A stretch of 64,000 nt of DNA. Source: Streptococcus porcinus (GTDB taxonomy: Bacteria; Bacillota; Bacilli; Lactobacillales; Streptococcaceae). The notes beneath the pieces are model-generated. The model worked only from the letters and a program-made list of their open reading frames with translations, was not told the origin of the DNA and did no database searches. Of this stretch, positions 21,227-30,943 are shown piece after piece. The DNA is taken from positions 124,001 to 188,000 of the forward strand of contig NZ_LR594036.1 in assembly GCF_901542335.1 (NCBI RefSeq), written 5' to 3'. Every line of letters starts with the position of its first letter. The first letter of the stretch is position 1. The position numbers and the translations under genes are program-made.

Positions 21227-22609
21227 ATGGAGCAAATCAAAGAATATCGGACGGTTTGTGAAGTGGTTGGTCCCTTAATGATTGTTGATCAGGTTTCTGG
21301 TGTCCACTATAATGAGTTGGTGGAAATCACGATGCAAAATGGGAACAAGCGTCAAGGTCAAGTTTTAGAAGTTCATCATGACAAGGCTGTCGTTCAGCTT
21401 TTTGAGGGTTCTAGTGGGATTAATTTGGCCAAATCAAAAGTACGTTTCACCGGACATCCCTTAGAGCTTGCTGTTTCTGAAGATATGGTTGGGAGAGTAT
21501 TTGACGGTATGGGAAGACCACTTGACGGCGGTCCAGAATTAATAGCCGAAAAGTTCTTGGATATCGATGGTCAAGCTATTAATCCAATTTCGCGTGACTA
21601 TCCTGATGAATTTATCCAGACTGGAATTTCAGCTATTGATCACCTAAATACTTTAGTCCGTGGGCAAAAATTACCTGTTTTCTCGGGCTCTGGGCTACCC
21701 CACAATGAATTAGCCGCGCAAATTGCGCGCCAAGCAACTGTTTTAGGTGATGATGGGAAGTTTGCTGTTGTCTTTGCAGCTATTGGAATCACCTTCGAAG
21801 AAGCTGAATTTTTTATGGAAGATCTGCGAAAAACAGGTGCTATCAGCCGCTCTGTCCTCTTTATTAATTTAGCAAATGACCCTGCTATTGAGAGAATTGC
21901 AACTCCTCGCATTGCTTTAACAACAGCGGAATACTTGGCCTATGAAAAGAATATGCATGTGTTAGTGATTATGACAGATATGACAAATTATTGTGAAGCC
22001 TTGAGAGAAATCTCGGCAGCAAGAAGAGAAGTTCCGGGTCGGCGGGGATATCCAGGCTATCTTTACACTAATTTGTCAACTTTATATGAGCGGGCTGGTC
22101 GTTTAGTGGGAAAAGCAGGTTCGGTCACACAAATCCCTATTTTGACTATGCCTGAGGACGACATTACCCATCCAATCCCAGATTTGACGGGCTATATTAC
22201 CGAAGGTCAGATTATTCTTTCACATGCGCTTTATAACAGTGGTCTGGAGCCACCTATTGATATTTTGCCCTCTTTATCCCGTCTAAAGGATAAAGGTTCC
22301 GGAGAAGGAAAGACGAGGGAAGACCATGCTGCGACCATGAATCAACTTTTTGCAGCCTACGCGCAAGGCAAGCAAGCAAAAGAATTGGCTATTGTGCTTG
22401 GAGAATCAGCTTTGTCAGAAACTGATAAATTATATGTTACTTTTACCAACCAATTTGAAGAAAGATACATTAATCAAGGGTTCGCTCAAAATCGTTCCAT
22501 TGAAGAGAGTCTCAACTTGGGCTGGGAACTCCTCTCTATCTTGCCAAGAACAGAATTGAAGCGGATTAAAGCTGAGATGATTGACCACTATTTAGGAAAA
22601 GTTGACTAG
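21227..22609 (+). CDS. ntpB: V-type Na+-ATPase subunit NtpB
   Basis: 460-aa non-catalytic B subunit, which lacks a complete Walker A but contributes to the nucleotide site. Hallmarks are [43 protein letters not shown] and [17 protein letters not shown]. The start is ATG 21227, 8 nt after AAAGGAGG; the in-frame GTG at 21218 sits in that ribosome site. Confidence 0.97.
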   Translation: MEQIKEYRTVCEVVGPLMIVDQVSGVHYNELVEITMQNGNKRQGQVLEVHHDKAVVQLFEGSSGINLAKSKVRFTGHPLELAVSEDMVGRVFDGMGRPLDGGPELIAEKFLDIDGQAINPISRDYPDEFIQTGISAIDHLNTLVRGQKLPVFSGSGLPHNELAAQIARQATVLGDDGKFAVVFAAIGITFEEAEFFMEDLRKTGAISRSVLFINLANDPAIERIATPRIALTTAEYLAYEKNMHVLVIMTDMTNYCEALREISAARREVPGRRGYPGYLYTNLSTLYERAGRLVGKAGSVTQIPILTMPEDDITHPIPDLTGYITEGQIILSHALYNSGLEPPIDILPSLSRLKDKGSGEGKTREDHAATMNQLFAAYAQGKQAKELAIVLGESALSETDKLYVTFTNQFEERYINQGFAQNRSIEESLNLGWELLSILPRTELKRIKAEMIDHYLGKVD

Positions 22610-22667
22610 CTTGAGTCAAATGTGGTTGATTGAGCCTATGCTATCTTAAAGAAAGGTTTATTATGAG

Positions 22668-23291
22668 ATGTCAAGATTAAATGTTAAACCCACACGAATG
22701 GAACTCAATTCGTTGAAAAAACGGTTAAGGACTGCTAAAAGGGGCCATAAACTTTTAAAAGATAAGCGCGATGAACTCATGCATCATTTTGTTGATTTAG
22801 TACGCGAAAATGATAAGCTCAGACGTCAGGTTGAGGAGTGTTTAACTGAGAATATGCAAACCTTTGTTTTGGCAAAGTCACTTGAAAATAGTGCTGTCGT
22901 TGAAGAATTGTTTTCCATTCCTATCCATGATCTCTCACTTTATATCGAAGTGGATAATATTATGAGTGTCCGTGTTCCTAAATATCACATTCAAGAAGAG
23001 CAAGATAGTGGAGAGGCTAATTTTTCATATAGTTTTTTGGCATCAAACAGTGAGATGGATCAAACTATTCAGAATATGGAAAAGCTTTTGCAACCGATGC
23101 TAAGGTTGGCAGAAGTTGAAAAACAGTGTCAGTTAATGGCTGATGATATTGAAAAAACGCGTCGTCGCGTCAACGGTTTAGAACATGCTATTATTCCTCA
23201 ACTGATAGAAACTATTCATTATATTGAATTAAAACTTGAAGAAGCTGAAAGATCCCACTTAGTTCGTATTATGAAGGTTAACAAACCTTAA
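22668..23291 (+). CDS. ntpD: V-type Na+-ATPase subunit NtpD (central shaft)
   Basis: 207-aa coiled-coil shaft subunit. The N-terminal helix is typical ([20 protein letters not shown], then [17 protein letters not shown]), and the C-terminal helix contains [17 protein letters not shown]. It is the last gene of the operon. The E. hirae genes ntpH and ntpJ, the latter a K+ transporter, are not present here. A terminator lies at 23342-23381. Confidence 0.95.
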   Translation: MSRLNVKPTRMELNSLKKRLRTAKRGHKLLKDKRDELMHHFVDLVRENDKLRRQVEECLTENMQTFVLAKSLENSAVVEELFSIPIHDLSLYIEVDNIMSVRVPKYHIQEEQDSGEANFSYSFLASNSEMDQTIQNMEKLLQPMLRLAEVEKQCQLMADDIEKTRRRVNGLEHAIIPQLIETIHYIELKLEEAERSHLVRIMKVNKP

Positions 23292-23341
23292 AGATTTGCT
23301 AGATAGATAACTTAGAAGTTGTGTGCAATTTCTTATGAACA

Positions 23342-23381
23342 AAAAAGTATCCACCATAATGAAATTGGATGGATACTTTTT
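23342..23381. terminator. Bidirectional terminator between ntpD and the glycyl-radical activase
   Basis: AAAAAGTATCCA / TGGATACTTTTT, 12-bp stem. Confidence 0.85.
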
Positions 23382-23386
23382 GGCTG

Positions 23387-24160
23387 TTAAAAATAGCAAT
23401 GAATCTGATGTTGAAGAAAAACTTGGCGATAATCTTCTAAATCTTCCGGATGATAGGCTGGTACGTCAGTCATTTGGTAGTCTCGTCCGAGGAGTTTGTA
23501 TTTATTTTCGCCGAATTGATGGAAAGGTAATAATTGGACTTCACTGATTTCTAGTTGATTAAAAAGTTCTGAGAAGGCTTTAGCATCTTCTAAAGAATCA
23601 TTAAAATTGGGGATAATAGGGATGCGTAGGACAATCTCTTTGCCCATTGCGAAGGCATAATGAATATTTTTGATAATCAGGTCATTGGTGACACCTGTCA
23701 TTTTGCGGTGCCTTACTTGGTTATAGTGCTTTAAGTCTGTATAGATGAAATCTACATACTGTATCAGATCAATAAATTGTTCATGTTTAGCATAAGCTGT
23801 TGTTTCAATGGCAGTATGGAGGCCTTTTTCTTTGGCAGCTTTGAGGATAGCCTTGGCAAAATCATATTGAGCAAAAATTTCACCACCAGATAAAGTTAAG
23901 CCACCGCCAGATTCTTCGTAAAAATCGAGATCTTTTAAAACGTCCTCGATGACCATATCAACTGTTTTAACTTCCCCAACGGTCTCATAAGTTTGTCCGT
24001 CTGATTTAAGCATCTGCTCGGGTTGTTTTTTTTGTGATTCTGGATTAGCACACCAGGGACAACGCAGGGGGCAACCTTTTAAAAAGACAGTTGTCCGAAT
24101 ACCCGGACCATCGTGGATACTAAAATGCTGAATATTAAAGACAATGCCTGATTCTGTCAT
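23387..24160 (-). CDS. pflC: Glycyl-radical enzyme activase (radical SAM, PflA/PflC type)
   Basis: 257-aa radical-SAM enzyme. The cluster motif CPLRCPWC (C-x3-C-x2-C, about residues 30-37) follows IHDGPGIRTTVFLKG. GGGLTLSGGE binds S-adenosylmethionine. It is expected to install the glycyl radical on the lyase encoded at 28512. It has no insert with extra ferredoxin clusters, unlike choline-lyase-type activases. It diverges from the deoR gene across the 63-bp palindrome. AAAGGA precedes the ATG. Confidence 0.9.
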   Translation of the reverse strand: MTESGIVFNIQHFSIHDGPGIRTTVFLKGCPLRCPWCANPESQKKQPEQMLKSDGQTYETVGEVKTVDMVIEDVLKDLDFYEESGGGLTLSGGEIFAQYDFAKAILKAAKEKGLHTAIETTAYAKHEQFIDLIQYVDFIYTDLKHYNQVRHRKMTGVTNDLIIKNIHYAFAMGKEIVLRIPIIPNFNDSLEDAKAFSELFNQLEISEVQLLPFHQFGENKYKLLGRDYQMTDVPAYHPEDLEDYRQVFLQHQIHCYF

Positions 24161-24191
24161 AGTTCAAAATCCTTTCCTAGTAATCTAATGA

Positions 24192-24254
24192 TAGCAAATA
24201 AACGTAAATAAATCAATTACGTTCGTAAGTTGATTTATTTACGTTTATTTGCTA
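24192..24254. promoter_or_regulatory. 63-bp inverted repeat, probable DeoR operator
   Basis: Perfect 25-bp arms (24192-24216 and 24230-24254; core TAAACGTAAATAAATC) flank a small inner palindrome TTACG-tt-CGTAA. It lies between the divergent activase and deoR genes and covers the likely -35 of deoR, whose -10 TATAAT is at 24265-24270. Confidence 0.7.
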
Positions 24255-24287
24255 AGAAACCTGATATAATAGATGTTGAGGTGAATA

Positions 24288-25031
24288 ATGAACAGATTAG
24301 AGAAAATCATTCAATTAGTTTCGGATCATAAACGTATTGATGTTAACAGTTTATCAAAACATTTAGGAGTTTCGAAAGTAACCGTTCGAAAGGATTTAGA
24401 TAAACTAGAGAGTAAAGGCCTTTTACATCGAGAACATGGTTATGCTGTTTTAAATAGTGGTGATAACTTAAATGTACGCTTGTCCTACAATTACAATATT
24501 AAACGGAAAATCGCAGAAAAAGCGGCCGAATTGGTCCAAGACAATGATACAATTATGATTGAGTCGGGCTCAACTTGTGCTTTATTAGCAGAGGTCCTTT
24601 GTCAGACGAAACGCAACATCAAAATCATTACCAATTCTTGTTTCATTGCTAATTTTCTAAGGCAATATGATTCTTGTCAGATTATTTTATTAGGTGGCAA
24701 TTATCAGCCTAATTCTGAGGTAACGGTTGGACCTTTACTTAAACAGATGGTTGATCTTTTCCATGTTGATCGGGTTTTTGCAGGAACGGATGGCTTTAGC
24801 CCCAAAATTGGTTTTATGTGTAAAGACATGATGCGTTGTGAAAGTGTACAATATATGGCGGATGCGGCGGAAGAAACGATTATTCTGACTGATTCTAGTA
24901 AGTTTTTAAAAGCTAGTCTGGTTCAACAGCTTAGCCTTGACCGGGTGGGGCGTGTTATTACTGATCAAAACCTTGATAAAGAGAGTCAACAACTGCTAAA
25001 CTCCTTTGGGATTGTTTTAGACTATGTCTGA
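24288..25031 (+). CDS. DeoR-family sugar-catabolism regulator
   Basis: 247-aa regulator. The N-terminal DeoR winged HTH is at residues 5-55 (DVNSLSKHLGVSKVTVRKDL). The C-terminal DeoRC sugar-phosphate sensor contains MIESGSTCALLAE, ILLGGNY, VDRVFAGTDGFS and ILTDSSKF. It probably controls this locus through the 63-bp palindrome immediately upstream and senses a phosphorylated intermediate. TATAAT at 24265-24270 gives a leader of about 10 nt. It is followed at once by a second regulator of the SorC family. Confidence 0.9.
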   Translation: MNRLEKIIQLVSDHKRIDVNSLSKHLGVSKVTVRKDLDKLESKGLLHREHGYAVLNSGDNLNVRLSYNYNIKRKIAEKAAELVQDNDTIMIESGSTCALLAEVLCQTKRNIKIITNSCFIANFLRQYDSCQIILLGGNYQPNSEVTVGPLLKQMVDLFHVDRVFAGTDGFSPKIGFMCKDMMRCESVQYMADAAEETIILTDSSKFLKASLVQQLSLDRVGRVITDQNLDKESQQLLNSFGIVLDYV

Positions 25032-25045
25032 TGGTGTAGGTGTCT

Positions 25046-26029
25046 ATGATGAGAGAAGAAAAGCGGCGCATGCTGGCTAAGCTGGCTTACTTATTTTATG
25101 TTGAGGGCAAAAGCCAGACACAGATTGCTGAGGAGACGGGGATTTATCGCACAACTGTTAGTCGTATGCTGGCAAAGGCGAAAAAAGAAGGTATTGTTCG
25201 TATCGAGATTGCTGACTATGATACGCATCTGTTTGGTTTAGAAGAGTATGTTCGGCAAAAATATGGTTTGGAAAAAATTGATATTGTGCCAAACGACCCA
25301 GAGGATAGTCTAGCTAATACTCAAAGTAAGCTTGCAAGAACAGCAGCTGAGGTTTTGCGTAATACGGTTAGAGATGGGGATAAAATTGGGATTGCTTGGG
25401 GAGCAACCTTGTCCAGTGTAATTGATGAGCTGGACCCTAAATCCATGACGGGTGTCTGTGTTTGTCCACTTGCAGGTGGCCCTAGCCATATTAATGTTCA
25501 ATTCCATGTTAATACTTTAGTTTACCGGCTGGCTAGAATTTTTCAAGGCAAGAGTACTTTTATTAATGCTATGGCCGTGCAGGAAAATAAAGACCTTACT
25601 AATGGGATCTTACAGTCTAAATATTTTGAAAGTTTATTAGAAAGCTGGAATCAGCTTGATTTAGCTATAGTGGGGATTGGTGGCGAAGCGCATAGTGGGG
25701 AAAAAAGTCAGTGGCTTGATTTGTTAACCACTGCTGATTTTGAACAGTTAAAAAAGGAAGAGGCGGTAGGTGAAGTTTGTTGCCGTTTCTTTGATCAGTA
25801 CGGTAATCCTGTTTACTTAGGTTTGCAAGAACGAACCATCGGTATCTCGCTCAAGCAATTGGAACAGGTACCAAAAACGTTAGCCGTTGCAAGGGGAGCT
25901 TATAAAGCAAAAGCTATCTTGGCAGCACTGAAGGCGGGTTTTATTAACTATTTAGTGACAGATAAAGACACCTTGATGCGTGTGCTAGAGTTAGATGATG
26001 ACCTTGAAAACGTCAAACACTTTTGCTAA
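25046..26029 (+). CDS. SorC-family sugar-binding transcriptional regulator
   Basis: 327-aa regulator. The N-terminal HTH has FYVEGKSQTQIAEETGIYRT, then TVSRMLAKAKKEGIVRI. The C-terminal sugar-phosphate-binding domain contains GIAWGATLSSVI, LAGGPSH, VGIGGEAHSG and the closing ARGAYKAKAILAALKAGFI. It is cotranscribed with deoR (gap under 20 nt). I propose it binds the two TTTTGCAC-N4-GTGCA sites before the PTS and lyase genes. Start uncertain: ATG 25046 or 25049, with an in-frame codon at 25040. Confidence 0.88.
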   Translation: MMREEKRRMLAKLAYLFYVEGKSQTQIAEETGIYRTTVSRMLAKAKKEGIVRIEIADYDTHLFGLEEYVRQKYGLEKIDIVPNDPEDSLANTQSKLARTAAEVLRNTVRDGDKIGIAWGATLSSVIDELDPKSMTGVCVCPLAGGPSHINVQFHVNTLVYRLARIFQGKSTFINAMAVQENKDLTNGILQSKYFESLLESWNQLDLAIVGIGGEAHSGEKSQWLDLLTTADFEQLKKEEAVGEVCCRFFDQYGNPVYLGLQERTIGISLKQLEQVPKTLAVARGAYKAKAILAALKAGFINYLVTDKDTLMRVLELDDDLENVKHFC

Positions 26030-26165
26030 AGGAGTAAATCTTAAGTCTTGATGCTGATCAGGGCTTTTTTTGTGCAAAAGACGAGTTGATTTCCATTGTT
26101 AGTTGCTTTCTTAATATCTATCCGTTTAGGTATTTAGTGAGGGTGTAAGTAATAAATGGCTAGTT

Positions 26166-26190
26166 TTTTGCACAAATGTGCACAAATAAA
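26166..26190. promoter_or_regulatory. Putative SorC operator 1 (PTS promoter)
   Basis: TTTTGCAC-aaat-GTGCAC then AAATAAA, matching the palindrome at 28380-28407. It ends about 19 bp before the PTS promoter -35. A further half-site, GTGCAAAA, is at about 26072-26079. Confidence 0.55.
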
Positions 26191-26208
26191 AAGATGGCAC
26201 GATAGGCA

Positions 26209-26266
26209 TTGACCCTGATAGCAAAAATGCTAGAATAAAATTATAGGCGAAAGGAAAACGGTTACA
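26209..26266 (+). promoter_or_regulatory. PTS operon promoter with downstream cre-like site
   Basis: TTGACC (26209-26214), 16-bp spacer, extended TG-C-TAGAAT (-10 at 26231-26236). GGAAAACGGTTACA (26253-26266) has one mismatch to the CcpA consensus and lies just after the start point, as in roadblock repression. Confidence 0.65.
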
Positions 26267-26327
26267 ATTGCAACTGTGGAACTTTCAAAAGAAAGCTATA
26301 ACAAAGTAAAGTAAGGAGATGAAAGAA

Positions 26328-26648
26328 ATGGAATTAATCGTGCCTGATCAAATTATAATGGGTTTAATTTTAAATGCTGGAGATGCCAAACAGCATATCT
26401 ATCAAGCGTTGAAGTTTGCAAAATCTCAGGACTATGAAAATAGTGACCGTGAGATGGCACTTGCTGACAATGCTCTATTAGAAGCACATAATTTGCAGAC
26501 CCAGTTTTTAGCTCAGGAAGCGAGTGGGAATAAATCAGATATATCAGCTTTATTTGTCCACTCACAAGATCACTTGATGACAACTATTACTGAAATTAAT
26601 TTGATTAAAGAAATTATTGATCTTCGTAAAGAATTAGCAACTAAGTAG
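26328..26648 (+). CDS. PTS lactose/cellobiose-family EIIA
   Basis: 106-aa phosphocarrier of the lactose/cellobiose family. Three-helix fold: ILNAGDAKQHIYQALKFAKS, ADNALLEAHNLQTQFLAQEA and the phosphorylated His in VHSQDHLMTT. The start is taken at ATG 26328; the ATG at 26319 abuts the AAGGAG ribosome site. It is first of the IIA-IIB-IIC set upstream of the glycyl-radical lyase. Confidence 0.9.
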   Translation: MELIVPDQIIMGLILNAGDAKQHIYQALKFAKSQDYENSDREMALADNALLEAHNLQTQFLAQEASGNKSDISALFVHSQDHLMTTITEINLIKEIIDLRKELATK

Positions 26649-26675
26649 ATTTAAAAATAACTAAAGGAGATAAAG

Positions 26676-26984
26676 ATGATGAAAATTGGCTTATTTTGTG
26701 CAGCAGGTTTCTCTACAGGTATGCTGGTTAATAATATGAAGGTAGCAGCTGAAAAAAGAGGAATAGAATGTCAGATAGAGGCTTATTCTCAAGGGAAATT
26801 GGCAGATTATGCCCCTCAGATTGATGTCGCTCTTTTAGGTCCTCAAGTTTCTTATACTTTAGAAAGTTCAGAAGCTATCTGTCAAGAACATGGTATCCCA
26901 ATTGCAGTTATCCCAATGGCTGATTATGGGATGTTGGACGGTGAAAAAGTGCTTGACCTAGCCTTAGGCCTTGTTAAACGATAG
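26676..26984 (+). CDS. PTS cellobiose-family EIIB
   Basis: 102-aa EIIB with the phosphorylated Cys in the P-loop IGLFCAAGFSTGMLVNNM and the later VALLGPQVSYTLE, both characteristic of the lactose/cellobiose family. AAGGAG precedes the ATG. It passes phosphate from the EIIA product to the incoming sugar at EIIC. Confidence 0.93.
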   Translation: MMKIGLFCAAGFSTGMLVNNMKVAAEKRGIECQIEAYSQGKLADYAPQIDVALLGPQVSYTLESSEAICQEHGIPIAVIPMADYGMLDGEKVLDLALGLVKR

Positions 26985-26993
26985 GAGTCCATG

Positions 26994-28304
26994 ATGGCCA
27001 AGATAAATACACAAAAAATCATTGCACCAATTATGAGATTTGTTAATATGAAAGGGATTATTGCTCTCAAAGATGGGATGCTTGCTATCTTGCCTTTAAC
27101 AGTGGTTGGTAGTCTCTTTTTAATTGCTGGTCAGATACCATTTCAAGGTGTTAATGAAGCAATAGCAAAGGTCTTTGGTGAGAACTGGACAGAGCCATTC
27201 ATGCAAGTGTACTCTGGTACTTTTGCTATTATGGGTTTGATTTCTTGTTTTGCTATCGCTTATTCCTACGCTAAAAATGCTGGTGTCGAACCACTTCCTG
27301 CTGGTGTTCTATCATTATCTGCCTTCTTTATTTTATTACGATCTTCCTATGTTCCAGTAAAAGGAGAAGCTATTGCAGATGCCATTAGTAAGGTATGGTT
27401 TGGCGGTCAGGGAATCATAGGAGCTATTCTCATTGGTCTAGTGGTTGGCGCAATCTACACGGAATTTATCCGTCGACATATTGTCATAAAAATGCCCCCA
27501 CAAGTGCCACAAGCTATTGCTAAACAATTTGAAGCGATGATTCCAGCATTTGTCATCTTTACCTTGTCAATGGTTGTCTATCTTATTGCAAAAGCTATTA
27601 CTGGTGGTGGGACATTCATTGAGATGATTTACTCAGTGATACAAGTTCCTCTGCAAGGCCTAACAGGTTCCCTTTATGGTGCGATCGGTATTGCTTTCTT
27701 TATTTCATTCTTATGGTGGTTTGGAGTGCATGGACAATCAGTTGTTAATGGAATCGTAACAGCCTTGCTGTTGTCGAATTTAGATGCTAATAAAGCCTTG
27801 CTAGCGGCCAACAAACTAACTTTAGAGAATGGCGCGCACATTGTGACTCAGCAATTTTTGGATTCCTTCTTAATTCTATCAGGTTCAGGGATTACTTGTG
27901 GTTTAGTTATTGCTATGATAGTTGCCTCAAAATCAAAGCAGTATAAGGCTTTAGGTAAAGTAGCAGCATTTCCAGCACTTTTTAATGTTAATGAACCAGT
28001 GGTTTTTGGCTTTCCAATTGTCATGAATCCAGTTATGTTTTTACCTTTTGTTCTAGTGCCTGTTTTGGCAGCACTACTTGTCTACGGTTCTATCTCAATC
28101 GGCTTTATGCAACCTTTTTCTGGTGTCACGCTTCCTTGGTCGACTCCGGCGATTATCTCTGGCTTTATGGTAGGTGGTTGGCAAGGTGCTCTTATCCAAA
28201 TTCTTATTTTGGTCTTGTCAACTATCATTTATTTCCCATTCTTTAAGGTTCAAGATAAAATTGCTTATCAAAATGAATTATCCGCTGAGAATCAAAACAA
28301 GTAA
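26994..28304 (+). CDS. PTS cellobiose-family EIIC permease
   Basis: 436-aa membrane permease with about 8-10 helices. It shows IALKDGMLAILPLTVVGSLF, the WWFGVHGQSVVNGI segment and FNVNEPVVFGFPIVMNPVMF, the last two being substrate-site motifs of CelB-type EIIC. The start is ATG 26994 by spacing from AGGAG. From context its substrate may be 1,5-anhydroglucitol or 1,5-anhydromannitol rather than a disaccharide. A terminator follows at 28326-28355, so the lyase has its own promoter. Confidence 0.93.
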   Translation: MAKINTQKIIAPIMRFVNMKGIIALKDGMLAILPLTVVGSLFLIAGQIPFQGVNEAIAKVFGENWTEPFMQVYSGTFAIMGLISCFAIAYSYAKNAGVEPLPAGVLSLSAFFILLRSSYVPVKGEAIADAISKVWFGGQGIIGAILIGLVVGAIYTEFIRRHIVIKMPPQVPQAIAKQFEAMIPAFVIFTLSMVVYLIAKAITGGGTFIEMIYSVIQVPLQGLTGSLYGAIGIAFFISFLWWFGVHGQSVVNGIVTALLLSNLDANKALLAANKLTLENGAHIVTQQFLDSFLILSGSGITCGLVIAMIVASKSKQYKALGKVAAFPALFNVNEPVVFGFPIVMNPVMFLPFVLVPVLAALLVYGSISIGFMQPFSGVTLPWSTPAIISGFMVGGWQGALIQILILVLSTIIYFPFFKVQDKIAYQNELSAENQNK

Positions 28305-28325
28305 AAAGTTCCTTCATCTTTCTTA

Positions 28326-28355
28326 AGTCATCTCGTTCTTAGAGATGGCTTTTTT
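28326..28355 (+). terminator. Terminator of the PTS operon
   Basis: AGTCATCTC / GAGATGGCT stem (28326-28334 / 28342-28350), then T run. Confidence 0.7.
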
Positions 28356-28379
28356 AAAAATAAGGGACGCGTCAGAAGG

Positions 28380-28407
28380 TTTATTTTGCACGATCGTGCA
28401 AAATAAA
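28380..28407. promoter_or_regulatory. Putative SorC operator 2 (lyase promoter)
   Basis: Perfect 28-bp palindrome centred on TTTTGCAC-gatc-GTGCAAAA, about 50-75 bp before the likely -10 (TATAGT at 28461-28466), which has no good -35. This arrangement suggests activation. Confidence 0.65.
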
Positions 28408-28511
28408 ATGAATCGATTCTCTTATCATTGGAGACTTCCAAAGTCCTCTGAATATGATACTATAGTTACGAAGGAAAGTTTTTTTATTACGAAAGAAAAA
28501 AGGAGAGGCAT

Positions 28512-30929
28512 ATGACTGACTTAAAACAATCTTATTTTGGCACACTTACTGATAGGATGAATAACTATCGTGAAGCAGTTTTGACAAAAAAACCTTATAT
28601 TGATGCGGAACGTGCTATTCTTGTAACAGAAAGCTATCAAAAGCACATGGACAAACCTGCAAATCTTAAACGAGCTTACATGTTACAAAATATCTTGGAA
28701 AATATGTCCATTTATATTGAAGATGACAGTTTAATTGCAGGGAACCAGGCTTCCTCTAATAAAGATGCTCCAATCTTCCCCGAATATACCTTAGATTTTG
28801 TGATTAAAGAATTAGATCTTTTTGAAAAACGAGACGGAGATGTCTTTTATATCACAGAAGAAACTAAGGAACAACTAAGAGCTATTGCTCCTTTCTGGGA
28901 AAATAATAATTTACGAGCACGAGCTGGTGTCCTCCTCCCCAAAGAAGTTGATGTTTATATGGAAACAGGCTTCTTTGGTATGGAAGGAAAGATGAATTCT
29001 GGAGATGCACACTTGGCAGTTAACTACCAAAAACTGCTTGAAGAAGGCTTAATAGGTTTTGAAAAACGGGCTCGTGATGCTAAAGCGACACTTGATTTGA
29101 CTGTGCCAGAGAATATTTATAAGTATCATTTTTATGACTCCGTCTTTATCGTCATTGATGCTGTTAAAACTTATGCAAAACGGTATGCTGACTTAGCACG
29201 CCAGTTGGCCCAAAAAGCCGATGATGTCAGAAAAGAAGAACTTCTTGAAATCGCTAGGATTTGTGATAAGGTGCCCTATCAGCCAGCAGAGACGTTTGCT
29301 GAAGCGGTTCAATCTGTTTGGTTTATCCAATGTATCCTTCAAATTGAATCTAATGGCCACTCCCTATCTTATGGGCGCTTTGACCAGTATATGTATCCCT
29401 ATGTTAAAGCGGACTTAGAAGCGGGGCGTGAGACAGAAGCTTCTATTGTAGAACGCTTAACTAATCTTTGGATTAAGACGTTAACGATTAACAAAGTTCG
29501 TAGTCAGTCTCATACCTTCTCATCTGCAGGTAGTCCTCTTTACCAAAATGTCACTATCGGCGGGCAAACGAGAGATAAGAAGGATGCTGTTAACCCACTT
29601 TCTTACATGGTATTACGCAGTGTTGCCCAGACAAAGCTTCCACAACCGAACTTAACCGTTCGTTATCATAAAGGGTTAGACAAAAGCTTTATGAACGACT
29701 GTATTGAGGTTATGAAGCTTGGGTTTGGAATGCCAGCCTTCAATAATGATGAAATTATCATTCCATCCTTCATCAAAAAAGGTGTCTTAGAAGATGATGC
29801 TTATGATTATTCAGCAATTGGCTGTGTTGAAACAGCAGTACCAGGGAAATGGGGTTACCGTTGTACAGGGATGAGCTATATTAATTTCCCTAAAATTCTG
29901 CTTATTACTATGAATGACGGCATTGATCCATCATCTGGTAAACGCTTTGCTAAGGGGCATGGACATTTTAAAGAGATGACTTCTTACAAAGAGTTGAAAG
30001 AAGCCTTTGATGAAACCTTAAGGGAAATCACTCGGATGAGTGTCATAGTTGAGAATGCTATCGATCTTGGATTGGAAGCAGAAGTGCCAGATATTCTCTG
30101 TTCAGCTCTAACAGATGATTGTATTGGCCGTGGTAAGACTCTAAAAGAAGGTGGGGCCGTTTATGATTTTATCTCAGGCTTACAAGTTGGCATCGCCAAT
30201 CTGTCTGATTCCCTAGCGGCGCTGAAAAAATTAGTCTTTGAAGAAAACAAGTTAAGCACAGAAGAATTATGGCATGCTTTGGAAACCGACTTTGCTGGTG
30301 ACCGAGGAGAAGAAATCCGACAAATGCTGATCAATGATGCACCAAAATATGGTAACGATGATGACTATGCTGATCAGCTTGTTGTGGAAGCCTATGATAC
30401 TTACATTGATGAAATTGCTAAATACCCTAATACACGATATAATCGTGGTCCTATTGGAGGTATTCGTTATTCAGGCACTTCATCTATTTCTGCTAATGTT
30501 GGTCAAGGTAAAGGTACCCTTGCAACACCGGATGGTAGACATGCCGGTACACCTTTAGCAGAAGGATGCTCTCCAGAGCACAGCATGGACAAGAAAGGCC
30601 CTACCTCCGTACTTAAATCAGTTTCAAAATTACCGACAGAAGAAATTGTAGGCGGGGTTCTCTTAAACCAGAAAGTTAACCCTCAAACATTGGCCAAAGA
30701 AGAGGATAAAATGAAATTAGAGGCGCTCTTAAGAACATTCTTCAATCGTCTTCATGGCTACCACATTCAATACAATGTTGTCTCACGTGAGACCTTGATT
30801 GATGCTCAAAAAAATCCTGAAAAACACCGTGATTTGATTGTCCGTGTGGCAGGTTATTCAGCCTTCTTTAACGTTTTATCAAAAGCAACCCAAGATGACA
30901 TTATAGAAAGAACAGAACACACACTATAG
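28512..30929 (+). CDS. pflD: Glycyl radical enzyme of the YbiW/PflD type (sugar C-O lyase), not pyruvate formate-lyase
   Basis: 805-aa glycyl radical enzyme. The radical Gly is G781 in [11 protein letters not shown], and the active-site Cys is C438 in the motif AIGCVET. One Cys followed by x-Glu (E440) marks the dehydratase/eliminase branch; pyruvate formate-lyase has two adjacent Cys instead. E. coli YbiW and PflD, of this branch, open 1,5-anhydroglucitol-6-P and 1,5-anhydromannitol-6-P to 1-deoxyfructose-6-P. The neighbours here (PTS, FSA-type aldolase, gldA, activase) are what that pathway needs. It is often annotated as formate acetyltransferase 2, which the motif argues against. It is oxygen-sensitive, hence used in anaerobic growth. 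AGGAG precedes the ATG. Confidence 0.9.
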   Translation: MTDLKQSYFGTLTDRMNNYREAVLTKKPYIDAERAILVTESYQKHMDKPANLKRAYMLQNILENMSIYIEDDSLIAGNQASSNKDAPIFPEYTLDFVIKELDLFEKRDGDVFYITEETKEQLRAIAPFWENNNLRARAGVLLPKEVDVYMETGFFGMEGKMNSGDAHLAVNYQKLLEEGLIGFEKRARDAKATLDLTVPENIYKYHFYDSVFIVIDAVKTYAKRYADLARQLAQKADDVRKEELLEIARICDKVPYQPAETFAEAVQSVWFIQCILQIESNGHSLSYGRFDQYMYPYVKADLEAGRETEASIVERLTNLWIKTLTINKVRSQSHTFSSAGSPLYQNVTIGGQTRDKKDAVNPLSYMVLRSVAQTKLPQPNLTVRYHKGLDKSFMNDCIEVMKLGFGMPAFNNDEIIIPSFIKKGVLEDDAYDYSAIGCVETAVPGKWGYRCTGMSYINFPKILLITMNDGIDPSSGKRFAKGHGHFKEMTSYKELKEAFDETLREITRMSVIVENAIDLGLEAEVPDILCSALTDDCIGRGKTLKEGGAVYDFISGLQVGIANLSDSLAALKKLVFEENKLSTEELWHALETDFAGDRGEEIRQMLINDAPKYGNDDDYADQLVVEAYDTYIDEIAKYPNTRYNRGPIGGIRYSGTSSISANVGQGKGTLATPDGRHAGTPLAEGCSPEHSMDKKGPTSVLKSVSKLPTEEIVGGVLLNQKVNPQTLAKEEDKMKLEALLRTFFNRLHGYHIQYNVVSRETLIDAQKNPEKHRDLIVRVAGYSAFFNVLSKATQDDIIERTEHTL

Positions 30930-30943
30930 GAGTAAACAAAACA

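Noticed and set aside
23323-23547. A 74-aa plus-strand open frame after ntpD
   Set aside because: It runs through the terminator hairpin and then antisense to the activase, with no ribosome site or recognisable domain.
24192-24254. CRISPR or transposon end
   Set aside because: There is only one repeat unit, it is palindromic, and it lies between divergent promoters; an operator explains it better.
28380-28407. Rho-independent terminator
   Set aside because: The palindrome is followed by A and T mix without a T run and lies beyond the true PTS terminator at 28326-28355; operator fits better.
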